A stretch of 45,632 nucleotides of DNA from Rhodoglobus sp. (GTDB lineage: Bacteria; Actinomycetota; Actinomycetes; Actinomycetales; Microbacteriaceae), in contig JAODAQ010000036.1 of assembly GCA_025463515.1 (NCBI GenBank), positions 1 to 45,632 of the forward strand, written 5' to 3'. The notes under the pieces are model-generated. The model was not told the DNA's origin and ran no database searches. It saw only the letters and a list, made by a program, of their open reading frames with translations. Shown piece by piece: positions 1-8,686 of the stretch. Within the stretch, counting starts at the first letter, position 1; each line of letters starts with the position of its first letter. The position numbers were made by a program, and so were the translations under genes.

Positions 1-375
1 CCCGACGACGAGCGCGAGTCGCGCTCGCTCCACGGCCTGACCCGCACGCTCATCGCGAACCAGATCATCGGTGTCACCGATGGTTACACCAAGGGCCTCG
101 AGGTCGTCGGTACCGGTTACCGCGTTGCGGCCAAGGGCAACTCGGTCGAGTTCGCGCTCGGCTACTCGCACTCCATCACGGTTGACCCGCCCGCGGGTAT
201 CAGCTTCACGGTGGAGGGCAACAACAAGCTGACCGTCAGCGGCATCGACAAGCAGGCCGTCGGCGAGGTTGCGGCCAACATCCGCAAGCTGCGCAAGCCT
301 GAGCCGTACAAGGGCAAGGGCGTGCGTTACGCCGGCGAAGTAGTCCGCCGCAAGGCCGGAAAGAGTGGTAAGTGA
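1..375 (+). CDS. rplF: 50S ribosomal protein L6 (uL6), 5' truncated by window
   Basis: This is the C-terminal 124 residues of uL6, a large-subunit protein near the factor-binding region. The frame is open from base 1 and stops with TGA at 373-375. The visible part holds the second uL6 domain, including the run [20 protein letters not shown] and a closing [17 protein letters not shown], which match the conserved uL6 C-terminus. The next gene (rplR) starts 2 nt after the stop, as expected in the spc operon. The start lies outside the window. Confidence 0.97.
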   Translation, partial: PDDERESRSLHGLTRTLIANQIIGVTDGYTKGLEVVGTGYRVAAKGNSVEFALGYSHSITVDPPAGISFTVEGNNKLTVSGIDKQAVGEVAANIRKLRKPEPYKGKGVRYAGEVVRRKAGKSGK

Positions 376-377
376 TC

Positions 378-749
378 ATGGCTCTCGGAACCAGAGGTAA
401 GAGCAAGTCGGCTGCAAAGAGCCGCAGGCACGCCCGCCTTCGCAAGAAGGTCATCGGCACCGAGGCGCGTCCGCGCCTCGTCGTCACCCGTTCGGCCCGC
501 CACGTCTTCGTGCAGGTCGTGGATGACTCGAAGGGCCACACCCTCGCGAGCGCATCGACCCTCGAGGCCGACCTGCGCACGTTCGACGGTGACAAGACCG
601 CCAAGGCCCGCAAGGTCGGCGAGCTCGTCGCCGAGCGCGCGAAGAAGGCCGGCATCGAGGCAGTCGTATTCGACCGCGGCGGCAGCCGCTACGCGGGTCG
701 CGTGGCAGCAATCGCCGACGGAGCGCGAGAGGGCGGACTGAGCCTGTGA
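378..749 (+). CDS. rplR: 50S ribosomal protein L18 (uL18)
   Basis: A 123-residue uL18, a 5S rRNA-binding protein of the large subunit central protuberance. The ATG at 378 gives [20 protein letters not shown], a typical basic N-terminus. An in-frame GTG at 372 overlaps the rplF stop and would add only two residues, so I prefer the ATG. The conserved core [20 protein letters not shown] and the ending [20 protein letters not shown] are clear. The stop overlaps a possible GTG start of rpsE (GTGA), so translation may be coupled. Confidence 0.97.
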   Translation: MALGTRGKSKSAAKSRRHARLRKKVIGTEARPRLVVTRSARHVFVQVVDDSKGHTLASASTLEADLRTFDGDKTAKARKVGELVAERAKKAGIEAVVFDRGGSRYAGRVAAIADGAREGGLSL

Positions 750-778
750 GCGACGCAACTACTAACAAGGAGCAGGAC

Positions 779-1453
779 GTGGCTGTAGAGCCCACAACCG
801 AAGCTGTGGCACCCACCGAGGCCGTCGTCGACGCCCCGGCGACCGACCTCAGCAACGAGCCCCGCGAAGCCCGCCGTGGCGGCCGCGAGCGCAACCCCAA
901 CCGTGACCGTGGCAACAGCCGCGACGCGGAGAAGAGCCAGTTCCTGGAGCGCGTCGTGACGATCAACCGCGTGTCGAAGGTCGTGAAGGGCGGTCGTCGC
1001 TTCAGCTTCACCGCGCTCGTGGTCGTCGGCGACGGCAACGGCCTGGTCGGCGTTGGCTACGGCAAGGCCCGCGAGGTCCCCACCGCGATCTCCAAGGGTG
1101 TCGAGGAGGCGAAGAAGAACTTCTTCCGCGTCCCCCGCGTCGCCCAGACGATCCCGCACCCCGTGCAGGGCGAGGCCGCTGCCGGCGTCGTGCTGCTGCG
1201 CCCGGCCTCGGCCGGTACCGGTGTTATCGCGGGCGGCCCGGTTCGCGCCGTACTCGAGTGCGCGGGCATCCATGACGTCCTGAGCAAGTCGCTCGGCTCG
1301 TCGAACACGATCAACATCGTGCACGCGACGGTTGCTGCCCTCAAGCAGCTCGAGGAGCCCCGTGCGGTCGCCGCACGCCGCGGCCTCTCGGTCGAGCACG
1401 TCGTCCCGGCACGCCTGCTGCGCGCCGAGGCTGAAGCTAAGGCAGGTGTCTGA
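779..1453 (+). CDS. rpsE: 30S ribosomal protein S5 (uS5) with N-terminal extension
   Basis: uS5 sits at the mRNA entry side of the small subunit and affects decoding accuracy. The conserved part starts near [20 protein letters not shown] and contains the double-stranded RNA-binding S5 domain followed by the C-terminal domain ([18 protein letters not shown]). I chose the GTG at 779 because a perfect AAGGAG lies at 767-772 with a 6-nt gap. An in-frame GTG at 746 overlaps the rplR stop and would add 11 residues, so coupled initiation there is the alternative. About 55 residues of Glu/Ala- then Arg-rich extension precede the conserved core. The stop overlaps the rpmD ATG. Confidence 0.95.
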   Translation: MAVEPTTEAVAPTEAVVDAPATDLSNEPREARRGGRERNPNRDRGNSRDAEKSQFLERVVTINRVSKVVKGGRRFSFTALVVVGDGNGLVGVGYGKAREVPTAISKGVEEAKKNFFRVPRVAQTIPHPVQGEAAAGVVLLRPASAGTGVIAGGPVRAVLECAGIHDVLSKSLGSSNTINIVHATVAALKQLEEPRAVAARRGLSVEHVVPARLLRAEAEAKAGV

Positions 1454-1638
1454 TGGCTGCGCGCCTGAAGGTGACCCAGATCAAGTCCAAAATCAGTGAG
1501 AAGCAGAACATGCGCGACACCCTGCGGAGCCTCGGGCTCCACCGCATCGGTGACGTGACTGTTCGCGAGGACAACAAGCAGAACCGTGGCTACGTGCGCA
1601 CGGTCGCTCACCTCGTCAAGGTCGAGGAGATTGACTAA
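1453..1638 (+). CDS. rpmD: 50S ribosomal protein L30 (uL30)
   Basis: A 61-residue uL30, a small large-subunit protein, of the usual bacterial length. The sequence [20 protein letters not shown] followed by [18 protein letters not shown] is diagnostic. Its ATG overlaps the rpsE stop (TGATG) and its stop overlaps the rplO ATG (TAATG), which indicates tight translational coupling in the spc operon. Confidence 0.97.
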   Translation: MAARLKVTQIKSKISEKQNMRDTLRSLGLHRIGDVTVREDNKQNRGYVRTVAHLVKVEEID

Positions 1639-2342
1639 TGGCTGACGAAACAGCTCCCAAGAAGGCGCCGGCCAAGGCCGCTGCCGACAAGCCCGCCGCC
1701 AAGGCTCCCGCGAAGGCCGCAGCAGACAAGGCTCCGGCCAAGGCTGCTGCTCCCAAGGCTGCCGCCGCGGAGAAGGCCACCGCGAAGGCCGCTGCCCCCA
1801 AGGCTGCTGCTGCCGCGAAGTCCGACGACACCGCTGCTGCCAAGGCGCCCGCCGCCAAGGCCGCTCCGGCGAAGAAGGCCCCCAAGGACGACGCTCCGGG
1901 GCGCCCGCAGGTCCTCAAGGTCCACCACCTCCGCCCCGCGGCCGGTGCCAAGAAGGACAAGACCCGCGTCGGACGCGGTGAGGGCTCCAAGGGCAAGACC
2001 GCAGGCCGTGGTACCAAGGGCACCAAGGCCCGCTACTCGGTCCGCCCGGGCTTCGAGGGTGGAAACCTGAACTTCGTCATGCGCCAGCCGAAGCTGCGCG
2101 GGTTCAAGAACCCGTTCCGCGTCGAGTACCAGGTCGTGAACCTGGACAAGCTGGCCGAGCTCTACCCCAAGGGCGGCGACGTCACGACCCTCGATCTCGT
2201 CGCCAAGGGCGCCGTTCGCAAGAACGAGAAGGTCAAGGTTCTTGGGCAGGGTGATATTGCGGTTAAGCTGAACGTTGCAGTCGACAAGGTCTCTGGCTCC
2301 GCTGAGCAGAAGATCGTCGCGGCTGGCGGTTCGGTCAAGTAA
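1638..2342 (+). CDS. rplO: 50S ribosomal protein L15 (uL15) with long Ala/Lys/Pro extension
   Basis: uL15 is a large-subunit assembly protein. The conserved core runs from about residue 91 ([20 protein letters not shown]) to 234 and includes [21 protein letters not shown] and the ending [10 protein letters not shown]. In front of it are about 88 residues of low-complexity Ala-Lys-Pro sequence (repeats of the type APAKAAADK and AAAPKAAA) that resemble histone H1-like tails. The total of 234 residues compares with about 145-150 for most bacteria. The ATG at 1638 overlaps the rpmD stop and the frame is unbroken through the extension, so the extension is probably translated. Two hairpins follow the stop. 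Confidence 0.95.
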   Translation: MADETAPKKAPAKAAADKPAAKAPAKAAADKAPAKAAAPKAAAAEKATAKAAAPKAAAAAKSDDTAAAKAPAAKAAPAKKAPKDDAPGRPQVLKVHHLRPAAGAKKDKTRVGRGEGSKGKTAGRGTKGTKARYSVRPGFEGGNLNFVMRQPKLRGFKNPFRVEYQVVNLDKLAELYPKGGDVTTLDLVAKGAVRKNEKVKVLGQGDIAVKLNVAVDKVSGSAEQKIVAAGGSVK

Positions 2343-2344
2343 GT

Positions 2345-2375
2345 AACCCGCGAGTATCTAGTTACTCGGCGGGTT
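2345..2375 (+). other. Intergenic hairpin 1 between rplO and secY
   Basis: AACCCGC at 2345-2351 pairs with GCGGGTT at 2369-2375, and GAGTA (2352-2356) pairs with TACTC (2363-2367), leaving a 6-nt loop and one bulged base. It starts 2 nt after the rplO stop. No clear T-tract follows, so it may be an mRNA processing, stability or attenuation element rather than a full terminator. Confidence 0.6.
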
Positions 2376-2376
2376 T

Positions 2377-2405
2377 CGAGCGGGGCTGGTCACCAGCCCC
2401 GCTCG
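2377..2405 (+). terminator. Intergenic hairpin 2 before secY (terminator-like or attenuator)
   Basis: CGAGCGGGGCTGG (2377-2389) and CCAGCCCCGCTCG (2393-2405) form a perfect 13-bp stem with a 3-nt loop. It lies right after hairpin 1 and 31 nt before the secY start. The following sequence (ATTGCATTTACC) has only a weak T run. Partial termination would reduce secY-adk-map expression relative to the ribosomal genes. Confidence 0.6.
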
Positions 2406-2436
2406 ATTGCATTTACCAAAGACAATCGGAGGCCTT

Positions 2437-3762
2437 GTGTTTAGAGCTGTCGCGCGGATCTTCCGCACGCCTGACCTTCGCAGGAAGATCGGGTTCACAC
2501 TCGGCATCGTTGCGCTGTTCCGCCTGGGGTCGTTCATCCCCGCACCGTTCGTCGACTTCGGCAACGTGCAGGAGTGCCTCGCGAGCAACGCCGGCACCTC
2601 GGGCCTCTACGACCTCGTCAACCTGTTCAGCGGCGGTGCGCTGCTCCAGCTGTCGATCTTCGCGCTCGGCATCATGCCGTACATCACCGCGTCGATCATC
2701 GTGCAGCTGCTGCGCGTGGTCATCCCGCACTTCGAGACCCTCTACAAGGAGGGCCCGGCCGGCCAGTCCCGCCTGACGCAGTACACCCGCTACCTCACGA
2801 TCGCGCTCGGCGTCCTCCAGTCGACCACGCTCATCACGGTTGCCCGCAGCGGCGCGCTCTTCCCGTCCAACTCCGGCGCGGCAGCGTGCAGCCAGCTCAT
2901 CACGGACGACTCGTGGTACGCGATCATGCTCATGGTCATCACGATGACCGCCGGCACCGGCCTCATCATGTGGATGGGCGAGCTCATCACCGAGCGCGGC
3001 ATCGGCAACGGCATGTCGCTGCTCATCTTCACGTCGATCTCGGCGCGCTTCCCCGGCTCGCTCTGGAGCATCCAGGAGGCGAAGGGCATCGAGGTGTTCA
3101 TCGCGGTGATCCTGATCGGCGTGCTGATCGTCGGCGCCGTCGTCTTCGTCGAGCAATCGCAGCGGCGCATCCCTGTGCAGTACGCGAAACGGATGGTCGG
3201 CAGGCGCACCTACGGGGGCAACAACACGTACATCCCGATCAAGGTGAACATGGCCGGCGTCGTGCCCGTCATCTTCGCGTCGTCGCTGCTGTACCTGCCC
3301 GCGCTCATCGCGCAGTTCAACCAGCCCGCCACGGGCGAGGCTCCGGCAGGGTGGGTCACCTGGATCCAGACCTACCTGACCAAGGGCGACCACCCGCTGT
3401 ACATGCTCATGTACTTCCTGCTCATCGTCGGCTTCACCTACTTCTACGTCGCGATCACCTTCAACCCCGAAGAGGTCGCCGACAACATGAAGAAGTACGG
3501 CGGCTTCATCCCGGGCATCCGGGCCGGCCGCCCGACGGCGGAGTACTTGGACTACGTGCTGACCCGCGTGACCCTTCCGGGCTCGCTGTACCTCGGCCTG
3601 ATCGCGCTCATACCGCTTGTCGCCCTCGTGCTCGTGGGGGCGAACACGAACTTCCCGTTCGGCGGCGCGAGCATCCTGATCATCGTCGGCGTCGGCCTCG
3701 AGACCGTCAAGCAGATCGACTCCCAGCTGCAGCAGCGTCACTACGAGGGCCTGCTCCGTTGA
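2437..3762 (+). CDS. secY: Preprotein translocase subunit SecY
   Basis: SecY is the channel-forming subunit of the SecYEG translocon in the inner membrane. The protein is about 441 residues with ten hydrophobic segments. The N-terminus [20 protein letters not shown] and the plug-region sequence [20 protein letters not shown] are typical, as is the C-terminal [18 protein letters not shown] chose the GTG at 2437 because GGAGG lies at 2428-2432; the overlapping TTG at 2435 is out of frame. An upstream in-frame start at 2407 would lie just past the hairpin and lacks a ribosome site. The stop overlaps the adk TTG. Confidence 0.96.
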   Translation: MFRAVARIFRTPDLRRKIGFTLGIVALFRLGSFIPAPFVDFGNVQECLASNAGTSGLYDLVNLFSGGALLQLSIFALGIMPYITASIIVQLLRVVIPHFETLYKEGPAGQSRLTQYTRYLTIALGVLQSTTLITVARSGALFPSNSGAAACSQLITDDSWYAIMLMVITMTAGTGLIMWMGELITERGIGNGMSLLIFTSISARFPGSLWSIQEAKGIEVFIAVILIGVLIVGAVVFVEQSQRRIPVQYAKRMVGRRTYGGNNTYIPIKVNMAGVVPVIFASSLLYLPALIAQFNQPATGEAPAGWVTWIQTYLTKGDHPLYMLMYFLLIVGFTYFYVAITFNPEEVADNMKKYGGFIPGIRAGRPTAEYLDYVLTRVTLPGSLYLGLIALIPLVALVLVGANTNFPFGGASILIIVGVGLETVKQIDSQLQQRHYEGLLR

Positions 3763-4358
3763 CCCGGCTGCTCATTGTCGGCCCGCCGGGGGCCGGCAAA
3801 GGGACGCAATCCGCCCGGATCACCGAGGACTACCGGATTCCCGCGATCGCGACGGGCGACATCTTCCGCGCGAACATCAAGAACCAGACGGAGCTCGGCA
3901 ACCAGGTCAAGGCCATCATCGACGCGGGCGACTTCGTGCCCGACTCGCTGACCAACGACCTGGTGGCAAGCCGCCTCAAGGAGGAGGACGCCCGCGGCGG
4001 ATTCCTCCTCGACGGGTACCCGCGCACGCTCGACCAGCTGCACTTCCTCGATGAGGTCCTCGCGGCCGAGGGGGCCAGCCTCGACGCTGTCATCCAGCTC
4101 GTCGTCGACCCTGACGAGGTTGTCTCCCGCCTTCTCAAGAGGGCGCACCAGGAGGGCCGTACGGATGACACGGAGGAGACGATCCGTCACCGCCAGTCGC
4201 TGTACCAGCGCGAGACCGCCCCGCTGATCGAGGTCTACGGCGCGCGCGGCCTCGTCCTCGAGATCGACGCGCTCGGCGAGGTCGACGACGTGAACGCCCG
4301 CATCGCCGAGGGCCTCGCATCGCGCGGCATCGTCACACCGGACGCCGCAACCCGCTGA
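3759..4358 (+). CDS. adk: Adenylate kinase
   Basis: Adk interconverts ATP + AMP and 2 ADP in the cytoplasm. The product is 199 residues. The P-loop [10 protein letters not shown] is at residues 8-17, the AMP-binding stretch [17 protein letters not shown] follows, and [11 protein letters not shown] is the core motif. The lid between [19 protein letters not shown] and IRHR is the short form without zinc-binding cysteines. The start is a TTG overlapping the secY stop (TTGA), with GAGGG about 9 nt upstream inside secY, so translation is probably coupled to secY. Confidence 0.95.
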   Translation: MTRLLIVGPPGAGKGTQSARITEDYRIPAIATGDIFRANIKNQTELGNQVKAIIDAGDFVPDSLTNDLVASRLKEEDARGGFLLDGYPRTLDQLHFLDEVLAAEGASLDAVIQLVVDPDEVVSRLLKRAHQEGRTDDTEETIRHRQSLYQRETAPLIEVYGARGLVLEIDALGEVDDVNARIAEGLASRGIVTPDAATR

Positions 4359-4360
4359 TC

Positions 4361-5194
4361 GTGGCCCGCGGCAGAGCGAAGATCTACAAGACGCCCGCCG
4401 AACTGCGCCTCATGGTGCGGCCGGGGGTCGTCACGGCGGCCTCGCTGGCGGCCGTGCGCGCGGCCATCCGTGCGGGCATCACGACGCTCGAGCTCGACGC
4501 GATCGCCGAGCGCACCATCCGCGGGGCCGGGGGCGTGCCCAACTTCATGAAGGAGCCGGGCTACCGCCACACGCTGTGCGTGTCGGTGAACGACGAGATC
4601 GTCCACGGCGTGCCGGGTGCCCGCGTGCTGCAGCCGGGCGACATCGTCTCGGTCGACAGCGGCGCCGAGGTGGACGGCTGGAACGGCGACGCGGCGATCA
4701 CCGTCGTGGTCCCGGATCCCGCGCGGCCCGAGCTCGTCGCGGCGCGACAGGAGCTCGCCGACGCGACCGAGCACGCGCTGTGGGCGGGCATTGCCGAACT
4801 CGCCCGCGCCAAGCGCCTCAACCAGGTGGGCGGCGCCATCGAGGACGCGATCGACGCCCGCGGCACCTTCGGCATCATCGAGGACTACGTGGGCCACGGC
4901 ATCGGCCGCTCGATGCACGAGGAGCCGCCGGTGTTCAACTTCCACGTGCGCCCGGCGGGCCCGGACGTGCGGCCCGGCCTGGTCGTCGCGATCGAGCCGA
5001 TGGTCACGCGCGGCGGCGTCGACAGCCATGTGCTCGCCGACGACTGGACGGTCGCGACGGACGACGGCACGGATGCCGCGCACTGGGAGCACTCGGTGGC
5101 GGTGCACTCCGGCGGCCTCTGGGTGCTCACGTCCGACGACGGCGGCGCGGCGGGGCTCGCGCCGTTCGGAGTGGTGCCCGTCCCGATCGCCTGA
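4361..5194 (+). CDS. map: Methionine aminopeptidase, type I
   Basis: Removes the N-terminal methionine from nascent proteins in the cytoplasm. The 277-residue product has the pita-bread fold motifs: VSVDSGAEVDGWNGDAAIT with the two metal-ligand aspartates, GHGIGRSMHEEPPV with the metal-ligand histidine, IEPMVTRGG with a glutamate and HWEHSVAV with the last glutamate. The GTG start at 4361 lies 2 nt after the adk stop. The secY-adk-map order is widespread. The intergenic DNA downstream contains the infA promoter. Confidence 0.95.
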   Translation: MARGRAKIYKTPAELRLMVRPGVVTAASLAAVRAAIRAGITTLELDAIAERTIRGAGGVPNFMKEPGYRHTLCVSVNDEIVHGVPGARVLQPGDIVSVDSGAEVDGWNGDAAITVVVPDPARPELVAARQELADATEHALWAGIAELARAKRLNQVGGAIEDAIDARGTFGIIEDYVGHGIGRSMHEEPPVFNFHVRPAGPDVRPGLVVAIEPMVTRGGVDSHVLADDWTVATDDGTDAAHWEHSVAVHSGGLWVLTSDDGGAAGLAPFGVVPVPIA

Positions 5195-5229
5195 TCGCCG
5201 CTGGTTCGCCGGCGGCGTATACATCATGG

Positions 5230-5259
5230 TTGGCGAAACGCCCGGGAATGACCTAAGCT
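5230..5259 (+). promoter_or_regulatory. Putative infA operon promoter
   Basis: TTGGCG (5230-5235) and TAAGCT (5254-5259) are spaced by 18 nt. The -10 and the bases after it (CCTAAGCTTGATCTTTGGTG) closely match the rplM promoter region at 13582-13601. The start would be near 5266, giving a 5' leader of about 85 nt before infA. Confidence 0.55.
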
Positions 5260-5349
5260 TGATCTTTGGTGTTTCTGGCCGACTTTTGCCGTGCCCGAAC
5301 ATCTATCCCCGCAGATCAGCGAATCAATACTTTTAGCGACGAAGAGGCA

Positions 5350-5571
5350 ATGGCCAAAAAAGACGGTGTCATCGAGATCGAGGGAGCAGTAGTCGAAGCT
5401 CTGCCCAACGCAATGTTCCGCGTTGAGCTGACCAACGGCCACAGGGTGCTCGCTCACATCTCGGGCAAGATGCGACAGAACTACATCAGGATCCTCCCGG
5501 AGGACCGTGTGGTCGTCGAGTTGAGCCCTTACGACCTGACCCGTGGCCGTATCACCTATCGCTACAAGTAA
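5350..5571 (+). CDS. infA: Translation initiation factor IF-1
   Basis: IF-1 occupies the A site of the 30S subunit during initiation. The ATG at 5350 gives a 73-residue protein, the normal length, starting [20 protein letters not shown] and ending [13 protein letters not shown], a canonical S1-like OB fold. The open frame extends 28 codons upstream, but that part has no similarity to IF-1 and lies in the predicted 5' leader. AAGAGG just upstream is a modest ribosome site. Confidence 0.96.
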   Translation: MAKKDGVIEIEGAVVEALPNAMFRVELTNGHRVLAHISGKMRQNYIRILPEDRVVVELSPYDLTRGRITYRYK

Positions 5572-5639
5572 CGATCGCTGAGAAGTAACGTCCCGCGGCA
5601 TTCCGTGGCGACGAAGACAGCGAGTGCAAGGAAACAACA

Positions 5640-5756
5640 ATGAAGGTCAACCCGAGCGTCAAGCCCATCTGCGACCACTGCCGCGTCATCCGCCGCAATG
5701 GAAACGTCATGGTGATCTGCAAGAGCAACCCTCGCCACAAGCAGCGCCAGGGCTAA
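5640..5756 (+). CDS. rpmJ: 50S ribosomal protein L36 (bL36), zinc-ribbon form
   Basis: A 38-residue protein, [14 protein letters not shown] followed by [20 protein letters not shown] and QRQG. It contains C11-x2-C14, C27 and H32, the zinc-binding C+ form of bL36. AAGGAAACAACA precedes the ATG. It lies between infA and rpsM, its usual position. Confidence 0.95.
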   Translation: MKVNPSVKPICDHCRVIRRNGNVMVICKSNPRHKQRQG

Positions 5757-5772
5757 TAACTGAACAACTAGA

Positions 5773-5854
5773 ACAGCACCAAGAACCACGGATCTCGACT
5801 TCGCTCGATCACCGTGGGGACACCGAGGGTTGGAGGCCTTCGCACCGGTGCTGT
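5773..5854 (+). repeat. Nested inverted repeat between rpmJ and rpsM containing a REP-like core
   Basis: ACAGCACC (5773-5780) pairs with GGTGCTGT (5847-5854). Inside, CCACGG (5786-5791) pairs with CCGTGG (5812-5817), with TCGA at 5795-5798 pairing with TCGA at 5805-5808. The core 5794-5817 aligns with the element inside tsaE (28725-28747): CTCGAC, a short spacer, GCTCGAYCACCGNGG. It could be a structured rpsM leader, but the match to a second site suggests a mobile or REP-like origin. Confidence 0.5.
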
Positions 5855-5889
5855 CCATTACCTCCACATGACTCCATAGGAGAGCCACA

Positions 5890-6270
5890 ATGGCACGTCT
5901 AGCCGGCGTCGACATCCCGCGCGACAAGCGCGTGGAGGTCGCACTGACCTACATCTACGGTGTTGGCCGTACGAGGGCACTCAAGACCCTCGCCGACACC
6001 GCGATCAGCGGTGAGATCCGCGTCAAGGATCTGACCGATGACCAGCTCATCGCACTGCGCGACTACATCGAGGTGAACTTCAAGGTAGAGGGTGACCTCC
6101 GCCGCGAGGTTGCCGCTGACATCCGCCGCAAGGTCGAGATCGGCAGCTACCAGGGTATTCGCCACCGTCGCGGCCTGCCCGTGCACGGGCAGCGCACCAA
6201 GACCAACGCTCGTACCCGCAAGGGCCCGAAGCGCACTGTTGCCGGTAAGAAGAAGGCGGGACGCAAGTAA
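5890..6270 (+). CDS. rpsM: 30S ribosomal protein S13 (uS13)
   Basis: uS13 is a small-subunit head protein contacting tRNA and forming bridges to the 50S. The 126-residue product begins [20 protein letters not shown], contains [10 protein letters not shown] and [20 protein letters not shown], and has the basic C-terminal tail that reaches the P site. AGGAG lies 9 nt before the ATG. The stop overlaps the rpsK ATG (TAATG). Confidence 0.97.
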   Translation: MARLAGVDIPRDKRVEVALTYIYGVGRTRALKTLADTAISGEIRVKDLTDDQLIALRDYIEVNFKVEGDLRREVAADIRRKVEIGSYQGIRHRRGLPVHGQRTKTNARTRKGPKRTVAGKKKAGRK

Positions 6271-6668
6271 TGGCTGCACCGAAGGCCGCTGCGCGCAAGC
6301 CGCGCCGCAAGGAGAAGAAGAACATCGCGCTGGGCCAGGCCCACATCAAGTCGACGTTCAACAACACGATCGTGTCGATCACCGACCCGAGCGGAGCCGT
6401 CATCAGCTGGGCCTCGTCCGGTGCCGTCGGCTTCAAGGGCTCGCGCAAGTCGACGCCCTTCGCCGCCCAGCTCGCAGCGGAGTCCGCTGCCCGCCAGGCG
6501 CAGGAGCACGGCATGAAGAAGGTCGACGTCTTCGTCAAGGGACCGGGCTCCGGCCGCGAGACCGCGATCCGCTCCCTCCAGGCCGCTGGCCTCGAGGTCG
6601 GCAGCATCAACGACGTGACGCCCCAGGCGCACAACGGATGCCGCCCGCCCAAGCGCAGAAGGGTCTAA
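6270..6668 (+). CDS. rpsK: 30S ribosomal protein S11 (uS11)
   Basis: uS11 lies in the platform of the small subunit. The 132-residue product contains [39 protein letters not shown] and [19 protein letters not shown], and ends [18 protein letters not shown], the conserved C-terminus. It is translationally coupled to rpsM. No rpsD follows; the next gene is rpoA, so rpsD is located elsewhere in this genome. Confidence 0.97.
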   Translation: MAAPKAAARKPRRKEKKNIALGQAHIKSTFNNTIVSITDPSGAVISWASSGAVGFKGSRKSTPFAAQLAAESAARQAQEHGMKKVDVFVKGPGSGRETAIRSLQAAGLEVGSINDVTPQAHNGCRPPKRRRV

Positions 6669-6688
6669 GGCGACGCAGTCGCAGACCC
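6661..6688 (+). other. Hairpin overlapping the rpsK stop codon
   Basis: GGGTCT (6661-6666) pairs with AGACCC (6683-6688), continued by GCGAC (6670-6674) with GTCGC (6678-6682) and a 3-nt bulge that holds part of the stop codon region. There is no T-tract after it. It may be a weak terminator or an mRNA stability element before rpoA. Confidence 0.4.
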
Positions 6689-6694
6689 CTCTGC

Positions 6695-6781
6695 GGGTCG
6701 AGTAGCGAGCGCCCGCGTGCGTATCGAGACACCTTGTTGCCAGAACGAAGGTTTCGATACGCCGCAGGCGGCTACTCAACC
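6695..6781. repeat. Dispersed palindromic repeat, family 1, copy 1
   Basis: Outer arms are GGGTCGAGTAG (6695-6705) and CTACTCAACC (6772-6781). Inner arms are CGTATCGAGAC (6720-6730) and GTTTCGATACG (6751-6761). The same two-arm plan is found at 12610-12682 and 29605-29676. It lies between rpsK and rpoA. Confidence 0.85.
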
Positions 6782-6880
6782 AGCACAGCTTTTCCCATTC
6801 ATAACTCAACAGACCGACGGGCCAGCCACTCGTCGCACTCAGGTGTCAAATAGCGGACACCTCGCCGAAAGGAAACACCA

Positions 6881-7876
6881 GTGCTCATCGCACAGCGCCC
6901 CACTCTTGCCGAAGAGAACATCTCCGAGTTCCGCTCGCGCTTCGTCATCGAGCCGCTCGAACCCGGTTTCGGTTACACCCTCGGAAACTCCCTCCGCCGC
7001 ACCCTGCTCTCCTCGATCCCCGGAGCTGCTGTCACGAGCATCCGTATCGACGGCGTGCTGCACGAGTTCAGCACCGTCCCCGGTGTCAAGGAGGACGTCA
7101 CCGAGGTCATCCTGAACATCAAGAACCTGGTTGTCTCGAGCGAGCACGACGAGCCCATCACCGCCTACCTGCGCAAGCAGGGCGCCGGCGAGGTCACGGC
7201 AGCCGACATCTCGGCTCCCGCGGGCGTGGAGATCCACAACCCGGAGCTCGTCATCGCGACGCTCAACGACAAGGCCAAGTTCGAGCTGGAGCTCACCATC
7301 GAGCGCGGCCGCGGCTACGTCTCGGCCACCCAGAACCGCAGCGAGTTCAGCGAGGCGGGCCAGATCCCGATCGACTCGATCTACTCGCCCGTGCTCAAGG
7401 TGACCTACCGCGTCGAGGCGACTCGTGCCGGTGAGCGCACCGACTTCGACCGCCTGGTCGTCGACGTCGAGACCAAGTCCGCGATCACCCCGCGCGACGC
7501 AGTCGCTTCCGCCGGTCGCACGCTGACCGAGCTGTTCGGCCTGGCGCGCGAGCTCAACAACGCCGCAGAGGGCATCGAGATCGGCCCCGCGCCGGTCGAC
7601 GCCGTGCTGTCCAGCGAGCTGAGCATGCCGATCGAGGACCTCGACCTGAGCGTGCGCAGCTACAACTGCCTCAAGCGCGAGGGCATCAACACGGTCAGCG
7701 AGCTTGTCGCGCTGAGCGAGACGCAGCTCATGAACATCCGCAACTTCGGACAGAAGTCGGTGGACGAGGTCAAGGACAAGCTCGTCGAGATGGGCCTCTC
7801 CCTCAAGGACAGCGTTCCCGGATTCGACGGCGCCCACTTCTACGGTGGCTACGACGACGACGAAGCCAACGCGTAA
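6881..7876 (+). CDS. rpoA: DNA-directed RNA polymerase subunit alpha
   Basis: The 331-residue alpha subunit nucleates RNA polymerase assembly and contacts activators and UP elements. The N-terminal domain has the signature [20 protein letters not shown] and [20 protein letters not shown]; the C-terminal domain includes [20 protein letters not shown] and the helix-hairpin-helix region [17 protein letters not shown]. It starts with GTG at 6881 preceded by GAAAGGA. The 212-bp gap after rpsK holds a palindromic repeat, so a separate promoter is possible, but none was clear to me. Confidence 0.97.
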   Translation: MLIAQRPTLAEENISEFRSRFVIEPLEPGFGYTLGNSLRRTLLSSIPGAAVTSIRIDGVLHEFSTVPGVKEDVTEVILNIKNLVVSSEHDEPITAYLRKQGAGEVTAADISAPAGVEIHNPELVIATLNDKAKFELELTIERGRGYVSATQNRSEFSEAGQIPIDSIYSPVLKVTYRVEATRAGERTDFDRLVVDVETKSAITPRDAVASAGRTLTELFGLARELNNAAEGIEIGPAPVDAVLSSELSMPIEDLDLSVRSYNCLKREGINTVSELVALSETQLMNIRNFGQKSVDEVKDKLVEMGLSLKDSVPGFDGAHFYGGYDDDEANA

Positions 7877-7914
7877 GCGCCGCACCCACTTTTTGATACT
7901 GGAGATCTAGAACA

Positions 7915-8493
7915 ATGCCTACACCTACCAAGGGACCCCGCCTCGGCGGAGGGCCGGCCCACGAGCGCCTCATGCTCGCGAACCTGGCCGCAGCCCTGTT
8001 CACGCACAAGAGCATCAAGACGACCGAGACGAAGGCCAAGCGCCTGCGTCCCGTCGCCGAGCGCCTGATCACGTTCGCGAAGAAGGGCGACCTGCACAAC
8101 CGTCGTCGTGCACTCGCGATCATCGGCGACAAGAGCGTCATCCACGAGCTCTTCACCGAGATCGCGCCGCTCGTCGAACTGCGTGAGGGCGGCTACACCC
8201 GCATCACGAAGCTCGGCTTCCGCAAGGGCGACAACGCGTCGATGGTCCAGATCGAGCTCGTCCTCGAGCCCGTGAACCCGAAGCCGAAGTCGGCCAAGAA
8301 GACCGCTGCTGCCACTGCCAAGGACGAGAAGCCCGCCGCTGCCGCTCCGGTCGAGGAGGCGCCGGTCGAGGAGACCGCCGCCGAGGTCGAAGAGGCCGCC
8401 GCCGAGTCGACCGACGCTGTCGAGGCCGAGACCGTCGAGGGCGAAGCCGCCGACGCCGAGGTCGAGGCCGCCGACGAGGCCGAGTCCAAGTAG
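7915..8493 (+). CDS. rplQ: 50S ribosomal protein L17 (bL17) with acidic C-terminal tail
   Basis: bL17 is near the exit tunnel of the large subunit. Residues 1 to about 120 are the conserved core: [20 protein letters not shown] and [19 protein letters not shown], ending with [15 protein letters not shown]. The following 70 residues are low-complexity: first Lys/Ala-rich ([14 protein letters not shown]), then strongly acidic Ala/Glu/Val repeats ([19 protein letters not shown]). Total length is 192 residues against about 120-130 for the core family. The tail is followed by a strong terminator that closes the ribosomal block. Confidence 0.95.
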   Translation: MPTPTKGPRLGGGPAHERLMLANLAAALFTHKSIKTTETKAKRLRPVAERLITFAKKGDLHNRRRALAIIGDKSVIHELFTEIAPLVELREGGYTRITKLGFRKGDNASMVQIELVLEPVNPKPKSAKKTAAATAKDEKPAAAAPVEEAPVEETAAEVEEAAAESTDAVEAETVEGEAADAEVEAADEAESK

Positions 8494-8504
8494 TCGTACC
8501 CGTC

Positions 8505-8536
8505 AGAAGGGCCCCGCTTTCGAGCGGGGCCCTTCT
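8505..8536 (+). terminator. Terminator after rplQ
   Basis: AGAAGGGCCCCGCT (8505-8518) and AGCGGGGCCCTTCT (8523-8536) form a perfect 14-bp stem closed by a TTCG tetraloop, followed by GCGTT. It ends the ribosomal protein transcription unit and could also serve the facing acyltransferase gene. Confidence 0.85.
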
Positions 8537-8569
8537 GCGTTAAGGCGGCCCGAGGATGCCACGCCCGCC

Positions 8570-8620
8570 GTCGAGACTGCAGAAAGTGCTCGCGGATGGC
8601 CGCTGGAGAGCACTTTTTGC
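8570..8620. repeat. Inverted repeat, family 3, copy 1
   Basis: GTCGAGACTGCAGAAAGTGC at 8570-8589 is repeated exactly at 39508-39527. Arms GCAGAAAGTGCT (8579-8590) and AGCACTTTTTGC (8609-8620) pair with one G-T wobble. Both copies lie just downstream of a strong terminator. Confidence 0.75.
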
Positions 8621-8631
8621 ACACTCGCCGC

Positions 8632-8658
8632 GGGGCGGGGGCGGGGGCGAGGCGGGGG
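8632..8658 (+). other. G-quadruplex-type G-run cluster
   Basis: Four runs of 4-5 G lie at 8632-8635, 8637-8641, 8643-8647 and 8654-8658 with loops of 1, 1 and 6 nt. They lie in the 193-bp gap between rplQ and the acyltransferase stop. The 11-nt unit GGCGGGGGCGA is partly repeated. Confidence 0.45.
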
Positions 8659-8686
8659 CGAGGCGACGGCGGGGCGGTACCCACCA

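Noticed and set aside
2574-3758. Open frame fused in front of adk inside secY
   Set aside because: It is a shifted reading of secY rich in Arg/His/Pro; adk starts at the TTG overlapping the secY stop.
5757-5889. An rpsM leader analogous to the enterobacterial alpha-operon S4-binding leader
   Set aside because: The structure is present but its core matches a repeat inside tsaE, and rpsD is not in this operon, so a repeat origin is more likely. Not excluded.
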